A DNA stretch of 64,000 nucleotides from Bartonella vinsonii subsp. vinsonii (GCF_902825235.1 NZ_CADEAJ010000003.1:62001-126000); one strand, 5' to 3'. Shown: positions 20,072-30,490, counted from the first letter of the stretch. Numbers and translations: made by a program. The notes: generated by a model from the letters alone, not told the origin.

Positions 20072-20155
20072 CTTACAAATTACAAAAAGAATAAGCGTGT
20101 GGGTAAAAAATTCAAAAAAGTAAATATGCCTCTTATAAATAGTCTAAATAAAAAA
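20072..20155 (+). pseudogene. Integrase 5'-end scar, copy C
   Basis: The sequence cttacaaattacaaaaagaataagcgtgtgggtaaaaaa aligns with the leader of the dead integrase. It is followed by an intact ATG at 20126 reading MPLINSLN, which corresponds to the mutated start and NRLN of the 10651 copy. Similarity is lost in an A run after that. It lies about 37 bp beyond the ppdK stop. The preserved ATGCCTCTT shows the ancestral integrase start. Confidence 0.55.
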
Positions 20156-20191
20156 AACAGTTACCTCATAATAAAAATTTTCTTGAAATCT

Positions 20192-22858
20192 CTATGCTTT
20201 TTTTGCAATAGCCGACTGTGCTGCCGCTAAACGCGCAATTGGCACCCGAAAAGGAGAACATGACACATAATCCAGATCATTTTCTTCACATAATGCAATA
20301 GAAGCAGGATCGCCCCCGTGTTCACCACAAATGCCCAGTTTAATTTTTGCACGCTGTGAACGACCCCGCTGAGCCGCAATAGAAATAAGCTCCCCTACTC
20401 CATTACGATCAATTGATACGAAAGGATCTTGTTCTAAAAGTCCTTTCTGAAAATAAGTAGCTAAAAAAGGAGCTGCATCATCACGTGAAATTCCAAAAGT
20501 GGTTTGTGTCAGATCATTTGTTCCAAATGAAAAGAACTCGGCAGTTTGAGCAATTTCATCTGCCCGAAGGGCTGCCCTAGGAAGCTCAATCATCGTCCCA
20601 ACCATATACTGAATATTCTTTCCCTTTTCCTTCATTACCTCATTAGCAACCTGATCGATACGCGCTTTGACAAAATCAAGTTCAGATTTCAGTGCAACAA
20701 GCGGCACCATAATTTCAAGCATAACAGGAGATCCAGATTTTTGATCAGCTTCTGCTGCTGCTTCAAAAATGGCTCTCGCCTGCATTTCTGCAATTTCGGG
20801 ATATGTAATAGCTAAACGGCATCCTCGTAATCCAAGCATAGGATTAAATTCATGTAACTGCTGTGCGCGTTCAGAAAGCACATCGACCGATACTCCCATA
20901 GCCGTTGCAACATCAAGAATTTCTGCGTCCGTTTTTGGCAAAAACTCATGGAGTGGTGGATCAAGTAAGCGGATAGTAACAGGCAAACCACACATAATTT
21001 CAAATAATTCGCTAAAATCTGAGCGCTGCATGGGCAAAAGTTTGTCCAATGCCTTACGACGACCACTTTCATCATTACTTAAAATCATTTCGCGCATAGC
21101 AACAATACGTTCACCAGAAAAAAACATATGTTCTGTACGGCAAAGTCCAATACCTTCAGCCCCAAAGGAACGCCCCATCCGTGCATCAGAGGGCGTCTCA
21201 GCATTGGCACGAACTCTTATACGCCGCATCCCATCAGCCCACTCCATCAATTTTGCAAAATCGCCACAAAGCTCCGGCTGCAACATCGCAACCTTCCCTT
21301 TGAGAACTTCTCCACTTCCACCATCAATCGTGACGACATCACCCTTTTTAAAATTTTCCCCCGAAGCAAACATTGTGTTTGTGTTATAATCAATCCGTAC
21401 ATTGCCAGCACCAGAAATACACGGTTTTCCCATGCCACGTGCGACAACAGCAGCATGACTTGTCATCCCACCACGCGTTGTTAAAATCCCTTCTGCAGCA
21501 TGCATTCCATGAATATCCTCTGGGCTTGTTTCTACACGCACCAAAATAACTTTGCGCCCCTCTGCCGACGCAGCTTCGGCCTCTTCCGAAGTGAAAACAA
21601 TTTCTCCAGTCGCCGCTCCTGGAGAAGCAGGTAATCCACGTGCAATAACAAAACGTGCTGCTTTGGGATCAAGTGTCGGATGTAAAAGCTGGTCAAGCGA
21701 TTTTGCATCTATTCGCATTACCGCTTCTTCACGGCTTATCAAATCCTCCTCAACCATTTCTATTGCCATTTTTAGAGCAGCACGTGCCGTCCGCTTTCCC
21801 GAACGAGTCTGCAACATCCACAATTTCCCTTTTTCAATCGTGAATTCGAGATCTTGCATATCTCGATAATGCTGTTCAAGCTTCTGCGCAATTTGACACA
21901 GCTTCAAAAAAGCTTCCGGCATAATTTTTTCTAAAGATGGCTTATTTGAACCCGCAATAATACGCGCATTTTCTGTGATATTTTGGGGAGTGCGAATACC
22001 CGCTACAACATCTTCACCCTGAGCATCAACTAAAAATTCACCGTAAAGTTCTTTTTCTCCTGTTGATGGATTGCGTGTAAAAGCAACACCTGTCGCCGAA
22101 TCCTCCCCCATATTGCCAAATACCATTGCCTGTACATTCACTGCCGTTCCCCAACTTTCAGGAATATTATGTAAACGACGATAAGTAATTGCACGTGCAG
22201 TCATCCAACTTGAAAAAACCGCTCCAATCGCCCCCCACAACTGTTGTTCAGGATCTTGCGGAAAAGGTTCTCCTAACTGTTCTTGAACATATGCCTTATA
22301 AGAAACAATAACATCTTTCCAATCGTCTGCTGTCATTTCTGTATCGACAGTATAACCTCTGCGCGCTTTTGACTCATCAAGAATCTCTTCAAAAGAAGTA
22401 TGATCCAAACCTAGAACAACGTTAGAATACATTTGGATAAAACGGCGGTAACTGTCGTAAGCAAAGCGTTCATTATTGGCTTGTAAAGCAATTGCTTTTA
22501 CAGCTTCATCATTCATACCAAGATTAAGTACTGTATCCATCATCCCTGGCATAGAAGCTCTTGCACCTGAACGAACAGAGAGTAAAAGTGGCCTTTTTTC
22601 ATGCCCAAATTCGCGCCCCGTTTGTTCACCAATGCGTTTAAGCGCTTGTTTAACAGCTTCCTGTAATTCTTCAGGATATGTTTTACCATGTGCGTAATAA
22701 AAATTACAAACTTCTGTTGTAAGAGTAAATCCTGGAGGGACAGGCAAACCAAGATTACTCATTTCTGCCAAATTAGCCCCTTTCCCACCAAGAAGATTGC
22801 GCTTACTTGCACTTCCCTCTGCATAGCCATCCCCAAAACTATAAACCCATTTCGTCAT
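20192..22858 (-). CDS. ppdK: Pyruvate, phosphate dikinase
   Basis: 888 residues from the ATG at 22858 (MTKWVYSFGDG), which is preceded by GGGAGG; the longer frame to 22915 lacks family residues. The enzyme interconverts pyruvate, ATP and phosphate with PEP, AMP and pyrophosphate, giving gluconeogenic PEP. Parts in order: ATP-grasp domain (LLGGKGANLAEMSNLGLPVPPG), central His domain with the phosphorylated His in GGMTSHAAVVARGMGKPC, and a TIM-barrel pyruvate domain ending in the catalytic Cys region LGICGEHGGDP. With sdaA making pyruvate, this is a route from serine to PEP. It is monocistronic. Confidence 0.97.
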   Translation of the reverse strand: MTKWVYSFGDGYAEGSASKRNLLGGKGANLAEMSNLGLPVPPGFTLTTEVCNFYYAHGKTYPEELQEAVKQALKRIGEQTGREFGHEKRPLLLSVRSGARASMPGMMDTVLNLGMNDEAVKAIALQANNERFAYDSYRRFIQMYSNVVLGLDHTSFEEILDESKARRGYTVDTEMTADDWKDVIVSYKAYVQEQLGEPFPQDPEQQLWGAIGAVFSSWMTARAITYRRLHNIPESWGTAVNVQAMVFGNMGEDSATGVAFTRNPSTGEKELYGEFLVDAQGEDVVAGIRTPQNITENARIIAGSNKPSLEKIMPEAFLKLCQIAQKLEQHYRDMQDLEFTIEKGKLWMLQTRSGKRTARAALKMAIEMVEEDLISREEAVMRIDAKSLDQLLHPTLDPKAARFVIARGLPASPGAATGEIVFTSEEAEAASAEGRKVILVRVETSPEDIHGMHAAEGILTTRGGMTSHAAVVARGMGKPCISGAGNVRIDYNTNTMFASGENFKKGDVVTIDGGSGEVLKGKVAMLQPELCGDFAKLMEWADGMRRIRVRANAETPSDARMGRSFGAEGIGLCRTEHMFFSGERIVAMREMILSNDESGRRKALDKLLPMQRSDFSELFEIMCGLPVTIRLLDPPLHEFLPKTDAEILDVATAMGVSVDVLSERAQQLHEFNPMLGLRGCRLAITYPEIAEMQARAIFEAAAEADQKSGSPVMLEIMVPLVALKSELDFVKARIDQVANEVMKEKGKNIQYMVGTMIELPRAALRADEIAQTAEFFSFGTNDLTQTTFGISRDDAAPFLATYFQKGLLEQDPFVSIDRNGVGELISIAAQRGRSQRAKIKLGICGEHGGDPASIALCEENDLDYVSCSPFRVPIARLAAAQSAIAKKA

Positions 22859-23026
22859 AATACAAATCCTCCCATCAGCATCGAAACATGATTTGATCCG
22901 AGCTAATATCATCAAAACAATATTCGGTTCAAAATTGGCTAAAAAATATTGCTTTATAAATGCATAAAATCAATCTTTCCAAAAGAAAAACGACCACAAT
23001 CAATACCCATCTCTTGGAAAGAAGAT

Positions 23027-23683
23027 TTAGTTTTTAAGAAAACTATCAATCACCGAAAAGAAGGATTCCACGGACATTGCACCTTCATACTTGTTCTCAT
23101 TAATAAAGAAGGTAGGTGTTGCTGTGACACCAAGCTCTTTACCACGTTCAAAAGACGCATTCACTTCATCTAGAATGGACTGATTTTTCAAGCAAGCAGT
23201 AAAACTTTCATCCGTAAAACCAGCCATTAAACCAATTTTTTTCAATGGTGTGAGAGCGTCTTTCTTCCAGACCCACTCCTGCTGTTTTTGAAATAAAACC
23301 TCTATCATAGGGAAATAACGATCTTCTGGTGCACAACGTGCTAACATAAAACCTGCCGTCGCTCGCGGATCAAAAGCATAATCTCGGAAAATAAGTCTTA
23401 CTTTTCCCGTTTTGATATATTTTTTACGAATTTCTGGAAGTATATCATTATAAAAATGTGCACAGTGAATACATGTCAATGAAGCATATTCAACAATTGT
23501 TACTGGTGCATTCTCCTCCCCCTCAAATCTATCCTTAACCTTGCCCTCTTGAAGGAGTTTACCCATATCAACAGTTGAAATTGGTTTAGTACCGCTAGCG
23601 ATAGAGACAGGTGTACTGATTGGTCCAGAAGCCATTAAGAGAAAAATTATTGCAAAATGTAAAAAAGAACGGCAGTTCATCAT
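23027..23683 (-). CDS. DsbA family periplasmic thiol-disulfide oxidoreductase
   Basis: 218 residues. A signal peptide (SFLHFAIIFLLMASGPIST) is followed by a thioredoxin fold with the active pair Cys-Ile-His-Cys in YASLTCIHCAHFY, an inserted helical domain, and the cis-Pro loop GVTATPTFFINENKYEG. This is the DsbA-like/BdbD type seen beside mutY and the DUF721 gene in many Rhizobiales. It probably introduces disulfides into exported proteins such as the Cys-containing envelope proteins here. It is 82 bp downstream of the dciA-like gene on the same strand. Confidence 0.93.
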   Translation of the reverse strand: MMNCRSFLHFAIIFLLMASGPISTPVSIASGTKPISTVDMGKLLQEGKVKDRFEGEENAPVTIVEYASLTCIHCAHFYNDILPEIRKKYIKTGKVRLIFRDYAFDPRATAGFMLARCAPEDRYFPMIEVLFQKQQEWVWKKDALTPLKKIGLMAGFTDESFTACLKNQSILDEVNASFERGKELGVTATPTFFINENKYEGAMSVESFFSVIDSFLKN

Positions 23684-23765
23684 AAATAATACTTTTCTTT
23701 TGTTGTTAACAGATAAAAATCCTACAGTTTTTTATACACTAAAAAAACGTATAAAACAGCTTTCT

Positions 23766-24266
23766 CTATTTATTATTTTTTTCTGCAAAAATGCAACAAC
23801 CAAGTTCATAAAGCAATTGTCGTAAACTTTCATCTTCAATCTCCTTAAGCATTTTTTTTATACGTTTTTTCTCTGTTTCATTCGGATCTGCCTTCATGGG
23901 CAAATTATTTTTCAGAGCAGACATAGATCTTTGTTCAATCTTGATACGATCGATAGCAATATATCCAAAAAAAACATTAATTCTATGCAGCAATTCATCT
24001 GTTTCATGCATCAATTTTAAAGCAGAAAATCCTTCACACGCCACCACAAGTGTCGCCGGTTGGAAAACTTCATCTTGATTAGCGCGTCGTTTCCAAATAA
24101 TTTTAAGCGGCATTGTATGTTCACCGATATCATAACCAACAATCTGTGACCAATGCTCTATCAGTGCGACATTAAGCCCTGTCCGTTTACATAAAACCGG
24201 ATCAAGCATTTTGGATACCGTCTCAGAAAGAGAATAAAAATGGCGCTTTTTAAATTGTTTGCTCAT
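23766..24266 (-). CDS. DciA/DUF721 family protein
   Basis: 166 residues. The N-terminal part, SLSETVSKMLDPVLCKRTGLNVALIEHWSQIVGYDIGEHTMPLKI, matches DUF721, whose members include DciA, the loader of replicative helicase in bacteria lacking DnaC. It is followed by the ATLVVACEGFSALKLMHETDELLHRIN segment typical of the KH-like fold. The C-terminal about 50 residues are charged and variable. It is divergent from mutY and precedes the dsbA-like gene. Helicase loading is family knowledge, not visible here. Confidence 0.85.
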   Translation of the reverse strand: MSKQFKKRHFYSLSETVSKMLDPVLCKRTGLNVALIEHWSQIVGYDIGEHTMPLKIIWKRRANQDEVFQPATLVVACEGFSALKLMHETDELLHRINVFFGYIAIDRIKIEQRSMSALKNNLPMKADPNETEKKRIKKMLKEIEDESLRQLLYELGCCIFAEKNNK

Positions 24267-24477
24267 TTTTCTAGATCATCATTCAGTCACGTCCTGAATT
24301 ATAACGGTTTCTTTCATTTCAAAAAATATTCTCCCGCACATCTCATCAAATATCAACAAAATCCAATTCTCATCTAACAAAAGTTTTTATAATTAAAGGA
24401 GAAAAAGTAAAATATGAATTGTAAAATAAGTGTTTTTTTCTTTTGCATTTTATATCTTTCTATGGTTCAAAACAATC

Positions 24478-25536
24478 ATGCATGAAATTGCTTCGCGCCT
24501 CCTTTCTTGGTACGATCAAAAGCACCGGCATTTACCATGGCGTATTACTCCAGAAGAACAAAAGCAAGGCATCACCCCTGATCCCTATCGCGTTTGGCTT
24601 TCTGAAATCATGCTTCAACAGACAACTGTCGAAGCGGTGAAGCCTTATTTCCAAAAATTTCTAAAACTTTGGCCTAACCTCTCTTCTTTAGCAAAAGCCT
24701 CACAAGACGATATCATGAAAGCTTGGGCTGGACTTGGTTATTATTCACGCGCCCGTAATTTGAAAAATTGTGCACAGCAGCTTGTTGAAAACTACGGAGG
24801 ACAATTTCCACAATCCGTAAAAACATTGCGAACTCTTTCAGGTATTGGCGACTACACAGCCGCAGCTATTGCCGCAATTGCTTTTAACCACCCTGTAGCA
24901 GTCGTTGATAGTAATGTGGAACGCGTTGTAACCCGCTTATTTGCTATCGCTTCAGTATTGCCAAAAGCAAAAGCTGAAATTAGAGAAAAAACACAAAAAA
25001 TTACCCCTTTAGATCGTCCTGGTGACTTTGCTCAAGCGATGATGGATCTGGGAGCAACTATTTGTACGCCACGTAAACCATCTTGTTACCTCTGTCCTCT
25101 TCACAGTTTGTGTAAAGCTGCAAAAATGAAAATAACAGAATCTTTTCCTGTCAAAGCTCCTAAAAAAGAACGCCCTTCAAAAACTGGCATTGCTTTTGTT
25201 GTCCTGAATGAAAATAAACAAATTTATTTAGAAAAACGAAAGGGTAAAAAACTTCTCGGTGGAATGACCCAAATTCCTAATAATATTGGCATACATAGCG
25301 AAAACGGACTTCAAAACGCACCCTTTATTGCTAACTGGCAGTTCAAAGGACAAATTACGCACATTTTTACCCACTTTTCTTTAAAACTCGACGTTTACTA
25401 TGCTAACAGTACGCACGAAATGAATGATGAAAATGGCTGGTGGTGCGATATCCATCATCTTGCCGAAGAAGCACTTCCTACGGTTATGAAAAAAGCCATT
25501 TCCGTAGCAATTCCCCATTTTTTTCAATTAAAATAA
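24478..25536 (+). CDS. mutY: A/G-specific adenine DNA glycosylase MutY
   Basis: 352 residues from the ATG at 24478; a longer frame to 24430 adds a hydrophobic leader that is not part of the family. MutY removes adenine mispaired with 8-oxoguanine. Visible: catalytic Glu43 in LSEIMLQQTTV, helix-hairpin-helix LSGIGDYTAAAI near 120-131, catalytic Asp144 in VVDSNVERV, [4Fe-4S] ligands Cys196, 203, 206 and 212 (C-x6-C-x2-C-x5-C), and a NUDIX-like C-terminal domain (about 230-350) that reads 8-oxoG. It has no strong ribosome site. Confidence 0.96.
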   Translation: MHEIASRLLSWYDQKHRHLPWRITPEEQKQGITPDPYRVWLSEIMLQQTTVEAVKPYFQKFLKLWPNLSSLAKASQDDIMKAWAGLGYYSRARNLKNCAQQLVENYGGQFPQSVKTLRTLSGIGDYTAAAIAAIAFNHPVAVVDSNVERVVTRLFAIASVLPKAKAEIREKTQKITPLDRPGDFAQAMMDLGATICTPRKPSCYLCPLHSLCKAAKMKITESFPVKAPKKERPSKTGIAFVVLNENKQIYLEKRKGKKLLGGMTQIPNNIGIHSENGLQNAPFIANWQFKGQITHIFTHFSLKLDVYYANSTHEMNDENGWWCDIHHLAEEALPTVMKKAISVAIPHFFQLK

Positions 25537-25700
25537 TTCTCATCACTGAAAAAATAATTTTTTAGTTAAATGCACAATGTTTTTTTCATAACAAATTGAT
25601 TTATAATGACAATTCATACCCTATAGCTTGAATAAAAACCTCGAGTATGGTGGATTTCTTCTTTTCTCCCTCTCATGATGAATCACCCTAAAACCGCTCG
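25537..25700. other. Gap downstream of mutY, outer part of the integrase repeat
   Basis: No gene. It contains ttgatttataatg, shared exactly with the leader of the dead integrase near 10540, so it probably belongs to repeat copy D. No clear terminator hairpin was found. Confidence 0.4.
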
Positions 25701-25830
25701 CTTGCACATCACAAGCAGGGGATATATGTGAATAAAAAATGTTTACGAAAAAATAAATGCCAAAAGATCTAAATATTAAGTGCGTAACATTGAAGTTGGC
25801 TAACAGAATAGTGATGCAGTCAGCCTAGTT
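25701..25830 (+). pseudogene. Integrase 5'-end scar, copy D
   Basis: The leader cttgcacatcacaag...gtgaataaaaaatg aligns with copies A and B. An ATG at 25757 opens MPKDLNIKCVTLKLA, corresponding to the integrase N-terminus (start, LNAR-VATL-). Nucleotide similarity continues through agcctagttcttcata, which matches agctttctccttcata of the 10651 copy. The repeat therefore runs right up to, and slightly into, the ccrM stop region at 25833. It is a non-functional fragment. Confidence 0.55.
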
Positions 25831-25832
25831 CT

Positions 25833-27020
<1,188 letters not shown>

Positions 27021-27060
27021 TTATAGGCCCGCATTACCACTCCATATTTACAAAATAGAG

Positions 27061-27075
27061 TAAACGTATCGTTAA
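27061..27075 (-). promoter_or_regulatory. Candidate CtrA binding site upstream of ccrM
   Basis: On the minus strand this reads TTAA-cgatacg-TTTA, one mismatch from the CtrA consensus TTAA-N7-TTAA. It sits about 95 bp before the ccrM start in a 326-bp divergent gap. CtrA activates ccrM in Caulobacter. By-eye match only; such AT-rich half-sites arise by chance in this genome. Confidence 0.3.
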
Positions 27076-27295
27076 AATTCCACAAAATTAATAGGTGTTT
27101 TTGCTATTTCAAGAAAAATAAAGAAAGTCTATACTGATAAATCCTTATTTTCTTCTCTTCAACGCACCATTCCCGTATCTTTATTTCATCATATAAATAA
27201 GAATCACTTTCAAAGCATGTTTTTATGCAATAAAATCGTCTCAATGGCATTTTCATGAAAGTTTTCAAGCTATATAATATGTAAAGGAATATCTC

Positions 27296-27997
27296 ATGCC
27301 TCAAATAGATCTCGTTATTTTTGATTGTGATGGAGTTTTAGTAGACTCTGAATATCTCGCAGCAAAAATTGGATCTCAATTACTTAAACAAACAGGATAT
27401 GAAATATCACCTGAAGAATTGAGTGAACGTTATGCAGGGCTTATTTTTCGCGATATTCTTAAACAAGTTGAACAGGAAACAGAAAAACCAGTTTCTGCTC
27501 ATCTTATAGATCAAATGTCAAATCTTTTTCGTGCACAAATAGCAACTGAATTACATGCTATTGATGGCATACGAGAAGCAATAGAGACCATTCAAACGCG
27601 TTATCCGTACTGTATTTGCTCTAATGCAAAGAGCGTAGATATAAAAGAGATGCTCTCTACCGTTGGTCTTTACGATCTTTTTGATGATAAAGCTAAAATA
27701 TTTTCTGCTCCTGAAGTTGGAACAAAAAAAACGAAACCAGCCCCTGATGTTTTTCTTTTTGCCGCACAACAATTACATGTAGAACCCCAAAATACTATTG
27801 TTATAGAGGATTCACTTCATGGCGTACATGCAGCGTCAGCAGCAGGCATGCGTGTTATTGGTTTTACTGGAGGATCACATAGTTATCTTGGTCACTCTCA
27901 TGCACTTGCAGAAGCTGGTGCTGAAACGGTTATCACCAAACACGCCCATTTACCAGAAGTCTTAGAAGCAATGGCAGTATGGCGCGATTTATCATAA
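27296..27997 (+). CDS. HAD-superfamily hydrolase, subfamily IA (phosphatase/phosphomutase-like)
   Basis: 233 residues. HAD motif I is FDCDGVLVDSE at about 8-18 with the nucleophile Asp; motif II is the CSNAKS segment; motif III/IV is KPAPDVFLFAAQ followed by IVIEDSLHGVHAASAAGM. The helical cap between motifs I and II makes it a subfamily IA enzyme like phosphoglycolate phosphatase or beta-phosphoglucomutase. Cys-Ser-Asn in motif II (in place of the usual Thr/Ser start) is tolerated in the family. AAAGGA precedes the ATG. It is divergent from ccrM. The substrate is unknown. Confidence 0.9.
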   Translation: MPQIDLVIFDCDGVLVDSEYLAAKIGSQLLKQTGYEISPEELSERYAGLIFRDILKQVEQETEKPVSAHLIDQMSNLFRAQIATELHAIDGIREAIETIQTRYPYCICSNAKSVDIKEMLSTVGLYDLFDDKAKIFSAPEVGTKKTKPAPDVFLFAAQQLHVEPQNTIVIEDSLHGVHAASAAGMRVIGFTGGSHSYLGHSHALAEAGAETVITKHAHLPEVLEAMAVWRDLS

Positions 27998-28000
27998 AAA

Positions 28001-28047
28001 GTTCTCTTGAGGGTTATTAATTTAAACTCTCTTAAAGAACACTTTTT
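28001..28047 (+). terminator. Possible terminator after the HAD gene
   Basis: An imperfect hairpin with outer arms gttct (28001) and agaac (28036-28040) and a partly paired ctt-gag/ctc-tt inner stem, followed by acttttt. It lies 4 bp past the HAD stop. Confidence 0.4.
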
Positions 28048-28983
28048 CAAGATAACTTGACCTCGTAAGGCATATTTACAAAAGCTAAAATAAAAGCAGC
28101 ATTGGCTATATAGAATTAAAGTATGTAGCATTGTCATAATTTATGAAATCTTGATTTCTCCTCAATTGGATTTACTTATTATAAAAAACTATTGCACTTT
28201 ACTTGGTATCATAACAAAATACAAAGTTCATACAATTAGGAATAAACTATGTTATTTTCTTCAATATAAATACAGAAATTAAAGATGACTTTAGAATATA
28301 CAGAGCTATAACAATTATCACTCTGGATAAAGCCTTACCAATAAACATAGTATTTTATTAAAGAGCCTATTGGCAAACAATCTATCACATTTTTCAGCGC
28401 TCTTTTTTATACTATAATTAATAATAAACAGAGTATCTATTAGTTTATTTCCGCAAAATTTTGAAATAAAATTTATAAAATCTCTTTTATATGCTGATAA
28501 TCTGAGATTTTTTCATTGTTCGTTATTGTTTTATGTCTCAATACTAAATTCTACTCATACGATGTATTCTGTACTCTAGCTTATGTCCACAAAACAGCTT
28601 AAAATATAAACTACAAAAACGGCACAGAAAGCCTTTTTTTCCTGATAGTTTGCCTCTCTTTTACAAAAACATCTAGATACCACTTAAAAAATAAGAATTT
28701 TACTAAATTATACCATTTTATATACATAAATACATTTAGTAAATTTTTGAACATAATTTGAGTAAATAAAATATAATCTAGAGATCTATTGTAGATATTA
28801 TACAAAAATACATAATGTTAATATTTTGTTATTGACTATAAATTCATAATGAAGTATATATCAGCATATTGTGCAATGTGTTGATACAATTTGTATTTAT
28901 TTTATTATACTTATTAAGTATCTATAGATGCACTTATCTCTTACATATTAATAAAAAAATAGAGAATATTTGAGGTAAAAATT
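28048..28983. other. AT-rich region upstream of the small exported-protein cluster
   Basis: About 930 bp with no supported gene. Frames on either strand are short and low in complexity. The AT content rises toward 28983. The cluster promoter should lie in the last 200 bp; tracts such as tattttattatacttattaagtatc near 28895 offer weak -10 candidates. MucR, present in this window, could bind such DNA (inference). Confidence 0.4.
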
Positions 28984-29340
28984 ATGATCAAAGTATTTAA
29001 AAATTATGTGTTAAACACTTTTGTAGTAGCTACTTTTTTTCTTTCACAAATTGTAAGTGCTCATGCAAATTATTTGAAAAATAGTTCTCAAAAAGAGGAC
29101 GTTACTGATTACGTGTTGGAACAAGTAGCAACTGTAACATCTACAGCAGTTAGTACGACTGCTCCCTATGTTCCAGCGGTAAGTTATGGAACTATAAATG
29201 GAGCTAGCGCCGAAGGAAAAGTTGAAAAGGTCGTTGAACCTATGACATTAGGAGTGGGACTTTTATTTGCTGGATATGCAATAAGTTTCGTAAGCTCAAT
29301 AATCGGATGGATAAAAGACATAGTCTTAATGTTCAAATAA
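28984..29340 (+). CDS. Small exported protein, tandem family copy 1
   Basis: 118 residues; I do not recognise a described family. A Sec signal peptide (FVVATFFLSQIVSAHA) predicts cleavage before NYLKNSS. The mature part has an acidic start (QKEDVTDYVLEQ), a Thr/Ala/Val-rich middle, the shared motif EGKVEKVVEPMTLG, and a C-terminal Gly-containing hydrophobic segment (LLFAGYAISFVSSIIGWI) ending in Lys. It could insert in a membrane after export. GAGGT precedes the ATG in a block (tatttgaggtaaaaattATG) repeated before the two neighbours. It is the most divergent of the three copies. Confidence 0.75.
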   Translation: MIKVFKNYVLNTFVVATFFLSQIVSAHANYLKNSSQKEDVTDYVLEQVATVTSTAVSTTAPYVPAVSYGTINGASAEGKVEKVVEPMTLGVGLLFAGYAISFVSSIIGWIKDIVLMFK

Positions 29341-29518
29341 AACCATCTACTATAAAGCTACAAGGAATAGCTTCGCTATGAATTAATAAAAATATTTAAA
29401 CAACATAGTGAAGCAATTCTACCATAACAAATATAGATAATACAGACTACCCCTTATGTTTATTTACTAATGCAATCATAAATTCACATTAGAGGTAGAA
29501 AGTATTTGAGGTAAAATT

Positions 29519-29878
29519 ATGACAAAACTTTTTAAAAATTATATATTAAATATTTTTATAGCGATTGTTTTTATTCTTTCACAAATTGTGAATGTTCACG
29601 CAAATCATTTGAGCAATAATGCACAACAAGAAGATGTTTCTATTATAGAACAAGCAAAAAAGAAGGTAACCCATATGGCTGCTCTCTATGTTTTAAATTT
29701 AAATGATGGAGCAAAAAATGAGGCTGCTGTTGAAGGAAGAGTCGAAAAGGTGCTGGAGCCCCTTACACTGGGAACTTTTGGTCTTTCGGTGTTAGTTGGA
29801 TATGGGACATCTATAATGGGTATGTTCTTAGCATGGATGATAAATGGCATAATATCACTCACCAAATCTCGTGCTTAA
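29519..29878 (+). CDS. Small exported protein, tandem family copy 2
   Basis: 119 residues, a paralog of its neighbours. The signal peptide (FIAIVFILSQIVNVHA) is followed by NHLSNNAQQEDVSIIEQAKKK, which is almost identical in copy 3, then a variable middle, EGRVEKVLEPLTLG, and a hydrophobic tail with small residues (LSVLVGYGTSIMGMFLAWMI) ending KSRA. The tail could span a membrane once or twice. The gap of 178 bp to copy 1 contains no gene. The identical ribosome-site block points to recent duplication of the whole unit. Function unknown. Confidence 0.75.
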   Translation: MTKLFKNYILNIFIAIVFILSQIVNVHANHLSNNAQQEDVSIIEQAKKKVTHMAALYVLNLNDGAKNEAAVEGRVEKVLEPLTLGTFGLSVLVGYGTSIMGMFLAWMINGIISLTKSRA

Positions 29879-30090
29879 ACATTTGAAATATTTATAAGAA
29901 CAAGATCTTTCAACATAACACCAGAGTACAGCCGCATTACTTGTTCATTATTTAAAATAAAAATGCACAGCGGCCCCTCTGTTAAAAGCAACAAGAGCCA
30001 CTCACATTTCCTATAGTGAGCGTGTTGAGCAGCTCTATCAATATATTTGCTTCATTAAAGATAAAATTAAAAAATATTTGAGGTGGAATT

Positions 30091-30450
30091 ATGATTAAAG
30101 TTCTAAAAAATCATATGTTAAATATTTTAATAGCAAGTGCTTTCTTTCTTTCACAAGTCGTAAATGTTCACGCAAACCATTTGAGCAATAACACACAACA
30201 AGAAGATGTTTCTATCATAGAGCAGGCAAAAAAGAAGGCAATCAATATAGCTACTCTTTCTGTTCCAAGTTTAAATCATGGAACAGAAAATAAAGATACC
30301 ACTGAAGGTAAAATTGAGAAAGTATTTGAACCTATTACACTAGGAACTTTTACGACAATAGGATCCATGCTTTTTGGTTACTTTACTGGGTTTCTTATGG
30401 CTATATTCAGTGGGCTAATCGGTATAGGAATAGGAAAAACCAAAAAATAG
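30091..30450 (+). CDS. Small exported protein, tandem family copy 3
   Basis: 119 residues. Signal peptide LIASAFFLSQVVNVHA, then NHLSNNTQQEDVSIIEQAKKK, then EGKIEKVFEPITLG and a Gly-rich hydrophobic tail (SMLFGYFTGFLMAIFSGLIGIGIG) ending KTKK. The N-terminal third and the EKVxEPxTLG motif are conserved across copies while the tail sequence diverges with its hydrophobic, Gly-rich character kept. That pattern suits a membrane-active or antigenically varying protein, but this is inference. The ribosome site is tatttgaggtggaattATG. A strong terminator follows 40 bp downstream. Confidence 0.75.
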   Translation: MIKVLKNHMLNILIASAFFLSQVVNVHANHLSNNTQQEDVSIIEQAKKKAINIATLSVPSLNHGTENKDTTEGKIEKVFEPITLGTFTTIGSMLFGYFTGFLMAIFSGLIGIGIGKTKK

Positions 30451-30490
30451 ACCTAAAAAACCAAATAATTCCAAAACATTTTTAAATTCT

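Noticed and set aside
27296..27997. Naming the HAD protein as phosphoglycolate phosphatase (gph)
   Set aside because: Subfamily IA motifs do not identify the substrate, and there is no gene context to support one.
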